Below, piece by piece: positions 52,409-59,117 of a DNA stretch of 64,000 nucleotides. Where the stretch lies: positions 1 through 64,000 of IMG/VR virus record IMGVR_UViG_3300030339_000014. One strand, 5' to 3'. A program made the translations under genes and the position numbers. The notes under the pieces are model-generated. The model ran no database searches. It worked only from the letters and a program-made list of their open reading frames with translations, and had not been told where the DNA came from. Each line of letters opens with the position of its first letter. Position 1 is the stretch's first letter. The DNA is from a virus.

Positions 52409-53692
52409 ATGAGAAATCTATATTCAAAGACTGAATTTTTAAATATTAAAAATGATATAAATCCAATAAATGAAGGATTATTTAACTTTATAGGTAAACT
52501 ATTTAGTAATATTTCAACTTACATAAAAAAAGTAAAAGGTGGACAAGAAATTCAAGACATATATAATAAATATTTAAAAAAAATTAATGATGATATTAAG
52601 AAAAAAGTACAAGTTGATTTGAACTTGACTGCTGAGGTACAAATAAATTCTACTACAAAAACAACTACTCCTACTACAACTATTGAACCTGTTGCTTCAA
52701 GTACAACCAATGATACTAAGCCTGCTGACACTGAAGTAAAAAAAGAAAGTAACACAGTAAGAGTACATTTGAAAAATAAAATAAATGAAGCTGATGTTGC
52801 AACAGCAGTTGACAAAGCAACAAATGCTGTAAATACAGTTAAAAACACAGTTAATCAAGCTAAGGAAGCAATCTCACCAGGCACAGAAGCAAAAGAAGCA
52901 GGTACCAATGTTAAAATGTCAATCTCTGCATTAAAAGGCAAAGCAAATCTAATTCAGCAAATAATTGATGCTGATGCTGAAGTTGCAAAAAATGAAATGA
53001 ATAGAGTTTTGGCTAAATATGGTGGAGCAGAAAAAAATCCAAAATTGACTACTATAATAGCAAACAAAGTTGACGAATTTAAATTGGCATTTTTAAACGC
53101 CAAAATAAAAATATATGATGCTGGTGGAGACAAAACATCATCTCTTGCTGTTGCAAAAAATAGAGATGTATTATCTAAACAGTTAGATGAGAAATGGAAA
53201 AATTTATCGAAAGAGACTCCTGCTGATGCATCATCTGAGCAATCTACTGATTTTAAAATTGGTGATACCGTAAAATATCATTCAGATTCATTGAATAAAA
53301 ACGTTGAAGAAAAAATAATTAAAGTAGAAGGAGATAAATTAACATTTAATGGAGCTAACGGAGAATTTACTAAAAATAAAAGTGAAGTAACTAAAAATAA
53401 TACTACAGAAACTCCTGTTGAAAAACCTGTTGAAAAACCTTCTGAAAAACCTGTTGAAAAACCTGTTGAAAAACCTTCTGAACCAATAGTATTTAAAGAA
53501 GGAGATAGAATTAGTTGGACGCCAGAAGGGCAAGATAAAGAAATAATCAGAACTATAACTAAAGTAGAAGGAGATAAATTAACATTCAAAGAAGGAGATA
53601 AGACAGAAGGTAAAGATATGACTAAAAAATCAAGTGATGTTAAAAAAATAGAAGCAAAAACTGCTGCCTCTCAAGTTCAGCCTGCAAAATAA
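52409..53692 (+). CDS. Internal or scaffold-like protein with duplicated domains
   Basis: The 427-residue protein starts MRNLYSKTEFLNIKNDINPI, NEGLFNFIGKLF, a variant of the tag-like start. A helical, alanine- and threonine-rich middle (about 80-270) is followed by two copies of a small barrel-like domain (KIGDTVKYHSDSLNKN, then KEGDRISWTPEGQD) each ending KVEGDKLTF. The two copies are joined by a VEKPVEKPSEKP linker. This looks like a head-core or internal virion protein, inferred from composition and tag only. Confidence 0.55.
   Translation: MRNLYSKTEFLNIKNDINPINEGLFNFIGKLFSNISTYIKKVKGGQEIQDIYNKYLKKINDDIKKKVQVDLNLTAEVQINSTTKTTTPTTTIEPVASSTTNDTKPADTEVKKESNTVRVHLKNKINEADVATAVDKATNAVNTVKNTVNQAKEAISPGTEAKEAGTNVKMSISALKGKANLIQQIIDADAEVAKNEMNRVLAKYGGAEKNPKLTTIIANKVDEFKLAFLNAKIKIYDAGGDKTSSLAVAKNRDVLSKQLDEKWKNLSKETPADASSEQSTDFKIGDTVKYHSDSLNKNVEEKIIKVEGDKLTFNGANGEFTKNKSEVTKNNTTETPVEKPVEKPSEKPVEKPVEKPSEPIVFKEGDRISWTPEGQDKEIIRTITKVEGDKLTFKEGDKTEGKDMTKKSSDVKKIEAKTAASQVQPAK
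53414..53482 (+). repeat. 36-bp tandem repeat (PVEKPVEKPSEK linker)
   Basis: About 1.9 copies of a 36-bp unit made of 12-bp blocks (CCTGTTGAAAAA twice, CCTTCTGAAAAA once) encode a proline linker. Such arrays expand and contract by slippage. Confidence 0.8.
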
Positions 53693-53703
53693 AAAGAAAT
53701 GAA

Positions 53704-54546
53704 ATGAATATAATAACATACTGTGAATATTTAACAGAAAATTCACAATCTTCTATATCTGAGTTCTTGAAATCTCAATATCATAAAATATTTCCTGAAC
53801 CTACTGAGTCCCTAAATACATTATTCTCATCTTTCATTAAACGATTAGATATTGATAAAAATGTATCTGTTTTATATCAGAGTTATTTGAAAAATAGTCA
53901 ATCACTTACTCAAAATGAGATAAATAATTCTAAAACTATTATTGATGTCGATAAAATATTAACTGAGAGTATTAAATATTTTTATTTTTCTTTAATTCCA
54001 ATTGTTAATAGATTACAAACAGATGAATTTACTGTAAGTGAAATATTTAGTAGATCAAGAGACAAGAGATTGATGACATTAATGAGCTATTCAGAAGATA
54101 AATTTTCAAATGCTGTGTCCACCTATGCTTCTGCTGTTATTGAGGAAATTAAAACTTCAGCAAATATAACAACTGGTACTACAACACCAATAGCTAATAC
54201 TACTGTTACAGAAGCTATAATATATAGAATAAATTATAAAATTGATAAAATACTAGAAGCTGATGATACTTCTACTATAACTAATTTGATAAATTATAAA
54301 AAAGCTGTTATAAATTGGATCAATATAACGTTGTATGATTTAATAAAACCTAAACTTCAATTATTAAGGCAGTTAGGCTTAAATACTAGCGATAGTGTAG
54401 ATCAATTGGCGAATCAAATGAAAGGAACTACCAATGAAAATGCAAAAAAAATGATTCTTAATAAAATTTTTAATATGAATAAAGAAGAATTACAAGCATT
54501 GACTAATACATTAGGATTAACTAAAGAACAATTAGGAGATTTATAA
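53704..54546 (+). CDS. Hypothetical helical protein, tag-like start
   Basis: The 280-residue protein starts MNIITYCEYLTENSQSS, again with L-T-E as in capsid-targeting leaders. It is largely alpha-helical with two threonine-rich linkers. The end (MNKEELQALTNTLGLTKEQL) is a helix pair. It follows the gene at 52409 by 11 bp and may be co-packaged. Confidence 0.55.
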   Translation: MNIITYCEYLTENSQSSISEFLKSQYHKIFPEPTESLNTLFSSFIKRLDIDKNVSVLYQSYLKNSQSLTQNEINNSKTIIDVDKILTESIKYFYFSLIPIVNRLQTDEFTVSEIFSRSRDKRLMTLMSYSEDKFSNAVSTYASAVIEEIKTSANITTGTTTPIANTTVTEAIIYRINYKIDKILEADDTSTITNLINYKKAVINWINITLYDLIKPKLQLLRQLGLNTSDSVDQLANQMKGTTNENAKKMILNKIFNMNKEELQALTNTLGLTKEQLGDL

Positions 54547-54561
54547 AAATAATAAATAAAA

Positions 54562-54939
54562 ATGGAAATACAAAAATTTGAAGCATATCAATATAGAGGC
54601 AAAAAATTAGATGTTATAAATAGAAAAGAATTTATAAATGAACTCAATGATGTTTTTACTTCTGAAATGTTTGGATATAATAATAATGGTACAACTTATC
54701 ATCCTAATACAGAAACATTAGATATTTATTTACATGATGATAAAACAGGAGAAGATAAAACAATAAGATTGGATTTATCTGACATGGGAATAGAAATAGG
54801 ACACACTGATTGGTATGATGAAGATGAACAAGAAGACGATGGAGACTTAGGTGTATTTGTACCAGAAAGAAATTTAGATTTGTCAATAACCAAAGCTTAT
54901 AAGTCTCAAAAAAAGGATATGAATAAATTTAACATATAA
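54562..54939 (+). CDS. Double-tagged small protein
   Basis: The 125-residue protein begins MEIQKFEAYQYRG and ends KKDMNKFNI. The body (VINRKEFINELNDVFTSEMF) is unknown. It closes the rightward block 52409-54939. Confidence 0.65.
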   Translation: MEIQKFEAYQYRGKKLDVINRKEFINELNDVFTSEMFGYNNNGTTYHPNTETLDIYLHDDKTGEDKTIRLDLSDMGIEIGHTDWYDEDEQEDDGDLGVFVPERNLDLSITKAYKSQKKDMNKFNI

Positions 54940-54953
54940 TATACCTGAAATAT

Positions 54954-54984
54954 TTTGATATTTAAAAAGAATTTATTATCTTTG
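54954..54984 (+). promoter_or_regulatory. Host-type promoter (TTTG-N19-TATCTTTG)
   Basis: A perfect match to both Bacteroidetes boxes, with the -7 box ending 17 nt before the ATG at 55002. Confidence 0.75.
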
Positions 54985-55001
54985 TGATCTAATATAAAAC
55001 T

Positions 55002-55343
55002 ATGAAGATAATAAATTTTTTGTTTTGTAAATCTGAACAAACTATGCATATAGTTAGTGATGATATTGATAATTGTGTTAAATATAAAGATAAATGGATT
55101 CAGCCTTATACAGAAGGAATTAAGAATAGAATAATTGATGATTCTAATAATTTAATTGACGAAGTTAATTTGAAATATAAAAAAAGAAACAAAAAAGAAT
55201 TAATCAGTGAAATAACATTATGTTTAAATAGAATAGATATAAACTATGAAGAACATGGTATTAGTGATAAACAATATCAATTTGAATTTGATCATTTCAT
55301 AAAATCTACAATATTAATGTATAAAAAAGAAGATAATAAATGA
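55002..55343 (+). CDS. Hypothetical protein
   Basis: The 113-residue protein is predominantly helical (KYKKRNKKELISEITLCLNR) and not recognised. It has a perfect host-type promoter just upstream, suggesting early expression, and its stop overlaps the next start by 4 nt. Confidence 0.6.
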   Translation: MKIINFLFCKSEQTMHIVSDDIDNCVKYKDKWIQPYTEGIKNRIIDDSNNLIDEVNLKYKKRNKKELISEITLCLNRIDINYEEHGISDKQYQFEFDHFIKSTILMYKKEDNK

Positions 55344-55738
55344 AAGTAAATAAAATTTATGATAATTTGATTAAGAAAATCGATTTTTCATATGAAGATA
55401 TGAATGAATTCGAAGGTTGGAAATCATTATCAAATGCTAACTATTTTATGAGAGATTTTTATAATAGCAGTGATGATAATCGTAAAAACAATAATATACA
55501 CTGTATCAAATTTGGTAGACTGAAAAATGTATTTGGAGAACCTAATTTTCAAGATAATTATAATGGCTCATTTTGGTGGATATTAGAATATAAGGGAGAT
55601 AAATATTCTATAGATATTAATACACACGAAGGAAGTGGTGTTTGTAAATATATTACTGATGATATCAATGTTATGTATGATGATAAATTTAACAAAGATG
55701 CATCAGAATTTAGCGAACAATTATTTAAACAAATATAA
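55340..55738 (+). CDS. Hypothetical protein
   Basis: The 132-residue protein is coupled to the gene at 55002 by an ATGA overlap. WKSLSNANYFMRDFYNSSDD and GSFWWILEYKGDKYSID are its clearest segments. No family recognised. Confidence 0.55.
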   Translation: MKVNKIYDNLIKKIDFSYEDMNEFEGWKSLSNANYFMRDFYNSSDDNRKNNNIHCIKFGRLKNVFGEPNFQDNYNGSFWWILEYKGDKYSIDINTHEGSGVCKYITDDINVMYDDKFNKDASEFSEQLFKQI

Positions 55739-55760
55739 ATTAAAAATAATTCAATAAATA

Positions 55761-55792
55761 TTTGGTAGTTTCAAAACTTTATATTACTTTTG
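55761..55792 (+). promoter_or_regulatory. Host-type promoter (TTTG-N20-TACTTTTG)
   Basis: A perfect two-box match. The predicted start (about 55798) opens on a structured, non-coding stretch, not on an ORF. Confidence 0.7.
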
Positions 55793-55797
55793 TTCTA

Positions 55798-55940
55798 TAA
55801 ATAAAAAATAAATTGATTGATATAAAAAATGTGTAGTTGAACGTTACAGGAAAGTGTATCAAGATTAAGTAAATGAGTTAATGTCTTTCTATTGCTCTAA
55901 ATAAATCTTAAAAAAAGTTCTTCATATCAATCAATTTTTA
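55798..55940 (+). ncRNA. Candidate structured non-coding RNA
   Basis: Directly after a perfect host-type promoter, a 14-nt arm (AAATTGATTGATAT, 810-823 of this kilobase) pairs perfectly with 55924-55937, which is followed by a short T run. Inside, GAAC/GTTC and AAGATT/AATCTT can pair in nested order, giving a rod about 130 nt long. The interior is less AT-rich than its surroundings. No ORF fits. It is not a tRNA or RNase P RNA by motif; a 6S-like or novel phage RNA is possible. Confidence 0.5.
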
Positions 55941-56029
55941 AAAATAGAAAAAAATGACATTTTTTATATAATATATAAGAAAGTAGAAAATAAATTAAAC
56001 AAAAAATAGATTTTAATATATACAATATC

Positions 56030-56131
56030 ATGAACAACATTAGTAGAAATATCACAGCGAACACAACAGCAACTACTCCCGTAACAGGAGGCAGACCAGT
56101 GGCGTATTTGGGTGATAACAATCTAAGTTGA
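56030..56131 (+). CDS. 33-residue ORF
   Basis: An ATG at 56030 opens MNNISRNITANTTATTPVTG, ending RPVAYLGDNNLS, with codons noticeably richer in GC than the surroundings. It lies between the candidate RNA and a strong terminator, and has TTTATATAATATATAAG about 60 nt upstream. The compact GGRPVAYLG end suggests a real, perhaps abundant, structural peptide. No family recognised. Confidence 0.45.
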   Translation: MNNISRNITANTTATTPVTGGRPVAYLGDNNLS

Positions 56132-56160
56132 TATTTTTATAAAATATTTTAATAGTGTTA

Positions 56161-56200
56161 AAACCCAAAGATGATTATTCAACTTTGGGTTTTTCTTTTT
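56161..56200 (+). terminator. Terminator before the tRNA array
   Basis: AAACCCAAAG and CTTTGGGTTT arms with a 12-nt loop and a T run. Confidence 0.85.
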
Positions 56201-56212
56201 TTATAATTAATT

Positions 56213-56291
56213 GGTCCTGTAGTGGCAGAATTTCCTAAATTCTATGTGCATAATGGAATGAAAAATGAGAGTTCGAATCTCTTCTGGATCA
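56213..56291 (+). tRNA. tRNA-like, anticodon CCT (Arg?), no D-arm
   Basis: The acceptor (GGTCCTG with CTGGATC, one T-T mismatch) and T-arm (GAGAG-TTCGAAT-CTCTT) are clear. The best anticodon arm is AGAAT-TTCCTAA-ATTCT, giving CCT with T33 and A37. Only 5 nt separate positions 8-9 from it, so there is no D-arm, and the variable region is 23 nt. The near copy at 56399 keeps this stem by compensating changes. A GCA (Cys) reading with stem TCTAT/ATGGA is possible but needs T37. Confidence 0.5.
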
Positions 56292-56317
56292 CAAATGAGT
56301 TCTTTGAGTAAATAAAT

Positions 56318-56393
56318 ATAGTAGTATAGGAGTCAGGCTTATCTAGCTATCCTTGGACGATAGAGCACGTGAGTTCAAATCTCACCTACTATA
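56318..56393 (+). tRNA. tRNA-Pro (TGG)
   Basis: Perfect acceptor (ATAGTAG/CTACTAT), anticodon stem CTATC/GATAG with loop CTTGGAC, T-arm GTGAG-TTCAAAT-CTCAC. The D-stem is short (TAG/CTA). A37 instead of the usual G37 is noted. Confidence 0.75.
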
Positions 56394-56398
56394 CAAAT

Positions 56399-56477
56399 GG
56401 TCTTGTAATGGCGGAGTTTTCTAAACTCTATGTGCATAATGGAATGAAAAATGAGGGTTCGACCCCCTCCTGGACTA
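56399..56477 (+). tRNA. tRNA-like, anticodon TCT (Arg?), no D-arm
   Basis: A near duplicate of 56213-56291. Acceptor GGTCTTG/CTGGACT, anticodon arm GGAGT-TTTCTAA-ACTCT, T-arm GAGGG-TTCGACC-CCCTC. The anticodon stem differs from the copy at 56213 by paired changes, supporting the fold. The 23-nt variable region is identical in both copies, and the D-arm is missing. Confidence 0.5.
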
Positions 56478-56486
56478 CAATGAATA

Positions 56487-56548
56487 TCAGGTGTATGTGG
56501 TAGTGTCTCGGGATCCGACACAAGAAAGTTCGACTCTTTCTCACCTGA
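56487..56548 (+). tRNA. Short tRNA-like element, identity unclear
   Basis: Acceptor TCAGGTG/CACCTGA and T-arm GAAAG-TTCGACT-CTTTC are good. The middle arm GTGTC/GACAC encloses a 9-nt loop (TCGGGATCC) and there are only about 7 nt where the D-arm should be. At 62 nt it is shorter than normal. It may be degenerate or a minimal tRNA; the amino acid cannot be assigned. Confidence 0.35.
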
Positions 56549-56556
56549 CAATAAAT

Positions 56557-56632
56557 AGAGTAGTAGACCAATTGGCAGGTCGCTTCATTTGGGATGAAGA
56601 CATTACTGCGGGTTCGATGCCCGTCTACTCTA
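56557..56632 (+). tRNA. tRNA-Pro (TGG)
   Basis: Full cloverleaf: acceptor AGAGTAG/CTACTCT, D-arm GACC/GGTC, anticodon stem CTTCA/TGAAG with loop TTTGGGA (G37 as in proline tRNAs), T-arm GCGGG-TTCGATG-CCCGT. Confidence 0.85.
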
Positions 56633-56683
56633 CTGATTATCAAGTAGTTATACTTGTGTTCTTTGAAATGATGATACAAAAAT

Positions 56684-56758
56684 GGGGGCGCATGTACCAT
56701 GGCTCGGCGATGAACACTTGCAATGTTCGTGTGGTGGATTCAATTTCCATCGTCTCCA
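56684..56758 (+). tRNA. tRNA-Ala (TGC)
   Basis: Acceptor GGGGGCG/CGTCTCC (with G-T pairs), anticodon stem GAACA/TGTTC with loop CTTGCAA, T-arm GTGGA-TTCAATT-TCCAT. The D-arm pairs poorly. Confidence 0.75.
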
Positions 56759-56804
56759 CAATTTTTAACGTTCAGTTCAAAATGACTTTTTTCCACTTTT
56801 TTAT

Positions 56805-56816
56805 TTTTATATATAA
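56805..56816 (+). promoter_or_regulatory. TTTTATATATAA motif (putative phage promoter)
   Basis: An exact copy 14 nt upstream of the HNH endonuclease gene inside the tRNA array. Confidence 0.4.
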
Positions 56817-56830
56817 AAATAAAAATAATT

Positions 56831-57733
56831 ATGAAGTGTAAAAATTGTGGCAATGAAATAGCTGAAAATAGAACATATTGTTCTTTGAGTTGTAGAAATA
56901 TTTATGTTAATAAAAATTTAAGAGATTATACAAAAGTAAAAGATACTGCTGATAAAAAAAGAAAAATTAAAGAAGATTTATATTATGTTAATCCTAAACA
57001 TTGTAGACAATGTGACAATGTTATAAGTTTTGAAAATAAGAGATTAGACTTCTGCAACCATAGTTGTTCTGCTTCTTATACAAATAAGGGAAACAAAGGA
57101 AGAAAACATAATTTGAGTGATGATGGTAGAAAGGCTTTAATTGAATCTGCATATAAGAATTTTAATAATCCTGATATAATAAGAAAAGATTGTTTCTTAA
57201 AAGAAAAAGAATATTATTATGAAGAACCAAAGAAGTGTTTAAATTGTGAAAAAATATTAGAATTTAAAAAAAGAAATAATATTTTTTGTAATATTAATTG
57301 CAAAAAAGAATATTATAGTAAAAATTTAGAAGATTTTAAATTATATAAATCATTAACCAAATTTAAATTTCATTTAAAATATTATAGTGATGAGTTTGAT
57401 TTTATTTTGATTGAGAATAATGGTTGGTATAAAGCTAAAAATAATGGAGATAATGTTGATGGTGTTAGTAGAGATCATATGATATCTGTAAAAGATGGAT
57501 TTAGAAAATTGATAAATCCTTTGTTAATTTCTCATCCATCAAATTGTGAATTGATTATTAATAGAAAAAATCAAAGCAAATCTGACAAATGTTCTTTAAC
57601 AATAGAAGAACTTTTAAATAGAGTAGAAATTTTTGAAATTAAATATGGTAAATATTATGAAAAAGATATCAAAACATATATAGATTTGAATGAGTTGAAA
57701 GATATTTATAATGAATATAAATATTGTAATTAA
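56831..57733 (+). CDS. HNH homing-type endonuclease in tRNA array
   Basis: The 300-residue protein has three zinc-finger-like pairs (CKNCGNEIAENRTYCSLSC, CRQCDN...CNHSC, CLNCEK...CNINC) and a C-terminal HNH core (GVSRDHMISVKDGF, then LLISHPSNCELIINRKNQSK). It splits the tRNA array between tRNA-Ala and tRNA-Gly and has its own TTTTATATATAA motif. Confidence 0.7.
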   Translation: MKCKNCGNEIAENRTYCSLSCRNIYVNKNLRDYTKVKDTADKKRKIKEDLYYVNPKHCRQCDNVISFENKRLDFCNHSCSASYTNKGNKGRKHNLSDDGRKALIESAYKNFNNPDIIRKDCFLKEKEYYYEEPKKCLNCEKILEFKKRNNIFCNINCKKEYYSKNLEDFKLYKSLTKFKFHLKYYSDEFDFILIENNGWYKAKNNGDNVDGVSRDHMISVKDGFRKLINPLLISHPSNCELIINRKNQSKSDKCSLTIEELLNRVEIFEIKYGKYYEKDIKTYIDLNELKDIYNEYKYCN

Positions 57734-57735
57734 AT

Positions 57736-57806
57736 GCGAATGTAGCACAATGGTAGTGCATCTGTTTACCAAGCAGAGGATGACAGTTCGATTCTGTTTA
57801 TTCGCT
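57736..57806 (+). tRNA. tRNA-Gly (ACC)
   Basis: Full cloverleaf: acceptor GCGAATG/TATTCGC, D-arm GCAC/GTGC with GG in the loop, anticodon stem TCTGT/GCAGA with loop TTACCAA, T-arm GACAG-TTCGATT-CTGTT, discriminator T as in glycine tRNAs. A34 is unusual for bacterial glycine tRNAs. Confidence 0.8.
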
Positions 57807-57817
57807 CAATAAAAAAT

Positions 57818-57902
57818 GCGATAGTCGCCTAGTGACCGATGGCGCTGGGTTGCCAATCCAGTAAGCGAAAGCACACCGTGAGTTTGAATCTCATCTATCG
57901 CT
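57818..57902 (+). tRNA. Class II tRNA-Gly (GCC), long variable arm
   Basis: Acceptor GCGATAG/CTATCGC, D-stem GCC/GGC, anticodon stem CTGGG/TCCAG with loop TTGCCAA, T-arm GTGAG-TTTGAAT-CTCAT, discriminator T. The 16-nt variable region includes a GCGAAAGC mini-hairpin. Glycine identity bases (G1, C2, G3, C35, C36, U73) sit in a serine/leucine-like body. Confidence 0.75.
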
Positions 57903-57904
57903 CA

Positions 57905-58375
57905 AATTTAAAAATTAATAAGTATGAAAGAGCTAAAAGCATAACTCCTACTCAAAAGAAGAGTAGGAAATATTCAGATTCATTCAATGAATCATTTAAA
58001 TTTTATTTAGATTGTTACAGAAAAATTGGATTAGATTTTTCTGGTACATACAATCCAATTATAAAAAATGATATCAATGGTGATAGTTGCAAAGAGATTT
58101 TCAAAAAATTTGAAAATGGAGAATTCAAATTTAAAGAAATATTAACTAAACACCCAAATATAGTATTTGGTGTTATAAAAGGAAAGAAAAGTTGGGGATT
58201 ACATGTTAAAATGTGGTCAGAAGGAATTTCAGAAGGTTCATTTAGAAAAATAGAAGTCCTTGAGGAATTTTATGAAAAAAATGTCATAATACCTGATTCT
58301 TTTATGAGAGAGTTTAATGAATCAGTAATAAGACACACTAAAAAGTATCTAGATAATTATAGAATAAATAAATAA
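57905..58375 (+). pseudogene. 5'-truncated or oddly started hypothetical ORF
   Basis: The open frame directly after the tRNA encodes a coherent C-terminal protein (FNESFKFYLDCYRKIGLDFS, FGVIKGKKSWGLHVKMWSEG, IRHTKKYLDNYRINK) but has no in-frame ATG, GTG or TTG between the tRNA and the conserved-looking part. An ATG at 57924 is in another frame and stops after six codons. It looks like a gene that lost its 5' end when the tRNA arrived, or one read by frameshift. Function unknown. Confidence 0.45.
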
Positions 58376-58383
58376 ATTAACAA

Positions 58384-58469
58384 GCGAGTGTCGCATAGCG
58401 GTCGATTGCACTAGCCTTCCAAGCTAGAAAGATAATATCACATCTGGGGTCCGACTCCCCATACTCGCT
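58384..58469 (+). tRNA. Class II tRNA-Gly (TCC), long variable arm
   Basis: Acceptor GCGAGTG/TACTCGC, D-stem GCA/TGC with a serine-like loop TAGCGGTCGAT, anticodon stem CTAGC/GCTAG with loop CTTCCAA, 17-nt variable region with GAT/ATC pairing, T-arm TGGGG-TCCGACT-CCCCA, discriminator T. Confidence 0.75.
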
Positions 58470-58515
58470 CATAATCAGATAGTTATAATAATTATAACTT
58501 AGATATTTTAGATTT

Positions 58516-58586
58516 GGCCCTGTGGCGTAACGGAAGCGTATGACTATTACAAGGTTTGGGAGATGGTTCGATTCCATCTGGGGCTA
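58516..58586 (+). tRNA. tRNA-Val (TAC)
   Basis: Acceptor GGCCCTG/TGGGGCT (G-T pairs), anticodon loop ATTACAA closed by GACT/GGTT, T-arm GATGG-TTCGATT-CCATC. The D-arm is weak and the outermost anticodon pair is a mismatch. Confidence 0.65.
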
Positions 58587-58600
58587 CTTTTTTTGAATAT

Positions 58601-58675
58601 AGGATTTTAACTCAGTTGGTTCAGAGTATTTGTTTAACAAGCAAAAAGTCATTGGTTCGATTCCAATAAGTCCTA
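58601..58675 (+). tRNA. tRNA-Val (AAC)
   Basis: Full cloverleaf: acceptor AGGATTT/AAGTCCT, D-arm ACTC/GAGT, anticodon stem TTTGT/GCAAA with loop TTAACAA, T-arm ATTGG-TTCGATT-CCAAT. A34 is unusual for bacterial valine tRNAs. Confidence 0.8.
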
Positions 58676-58682
58676 CAATAAT

Positions 58683-58754
58683 GCCGATGTAGCTCAGTGA
58701 TAGAGCGCCACCTTAGTAACGTGGATGTCGTGAGTTTAATCCTCACCCTTGGCT
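58683..58754 (+). tRNA. tRNA-Thr (AGT)
   Basis: Acceptor GCCGATG/CCTTGGC (one mismatch), D-arm GCTC/GAGC, anticodon stem CCACC/CGTGG with a C-C pair next to loop TTAGTAA, T-arm GTGAG-TTTAATC-CTCAC. A34 again. Confidence 0.75.
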
Positions 58755-58762
58755 CAATAAAA

Positions 58763-58837
58763 CGGGATGCGATCCATAGTGAGAGGTTACTGGTATTGGA
58801 CACCAGGTTATTGCAAGTTCGAGTCTTGTCATTCCGA
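58763..58837 (+). tRNA. tRNA-Pro (TGG)
   Basis: Acceptor CGGGATG/CATTCCG with C1-G72 and A73 as in proline tRNAs, anticodon stem CTGGT/ACCAG with loop ATTGGAC, T-arm GCAAG-TTCGAGT-CTTGT. Confidence 0.8.
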
Positions 58838-58847
58838 CAATAAAAAT

Positions 58848-58920
58848 GCTTTAGTAGTTCAATTGGTAGAACGTTACCCTTGTAAGGTAAATGTTGAGGG
58901 CTCAAGTCCTTTTTAAAGCT
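58848..58920 (+). tRNA. tRNA-Thr (TGT)
   Basis: Full cloverleaf: acceptor GCTTTAG/TTAAAGC, D-arm GTTC/GAAC, anticodon stem TTACC/GGTAA with loop CTTGTAA, T-arm GAGGG-CTCAAGT-CCTTT. Confidence 0.85.
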
Positions 58921-58928
58921 CAAATAAT

Positions 58929-59012
58929 GCACAATTCGCATAGTGGCTATTGCTCTGGCTTTGTAACCCAGCATCCGAAAGGATATCATCAGTTCGAGTC
59001 TGATATTGTGCT
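58929..59012 (+). tRNA. Class II tRNA-Thr (TGT), long variable arm
   Basis: Acceptor GCACAAT/ATTGTGC, D-stem GCA/TGC, anticodon stem CTGGC/CCCAG (C-C next to the loop TTTGTAA), T-arm ATCAG-TTCGAGT-CTGAT, discriminator T. The 16-nt variable region forms a perfect ATCC-GAAA-GGAT hairpin, typical of serine/leucine tRNAs, not threonine. Confidence 0.75.
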
Positions 59013-59061
59013 CAATTAAATAAACTTTTATAAAAATTATATCTATATTTATTATAAATAA

Positions 59062-59093
59062 TTTGGTATTATGAGAATAAATAATTACTTTTA
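59062..59093 (+). promoter_or_regulatory. Host-type promoter (TTTG-N20-TACTTTTA)
   Basis: Good two-box match 24 nt upstream of the last tRNA gene, in a 105-bp gap without other features. Confidence 0.6.
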
Positions 59094-59117
59094 TAACATA
59101 ACACAATGAAAAATTAT

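Noticed and set aside
53414-53482. Tandem repeats as a CRISPR array
   Set aside because: In-frame proline-linker repeat within a gene, no unique spacers; no other CRISPR-like array seen in the window.
56213-56291. Reading the first tRNA as tRNA-Cys (GCA)
   Set aside because: Possible stem TCTAT/ATGGA, but it needs T37 and an odd D-arm, and it is not supported by paired changes in the near copy; the Arg-type arm is.
56428-56700. ORFs across the tRNA array (also 58377-58577 and 58621-59106)
   Set aside because: They translate tRNA genes antisense; no protein-like composition and no start signals.
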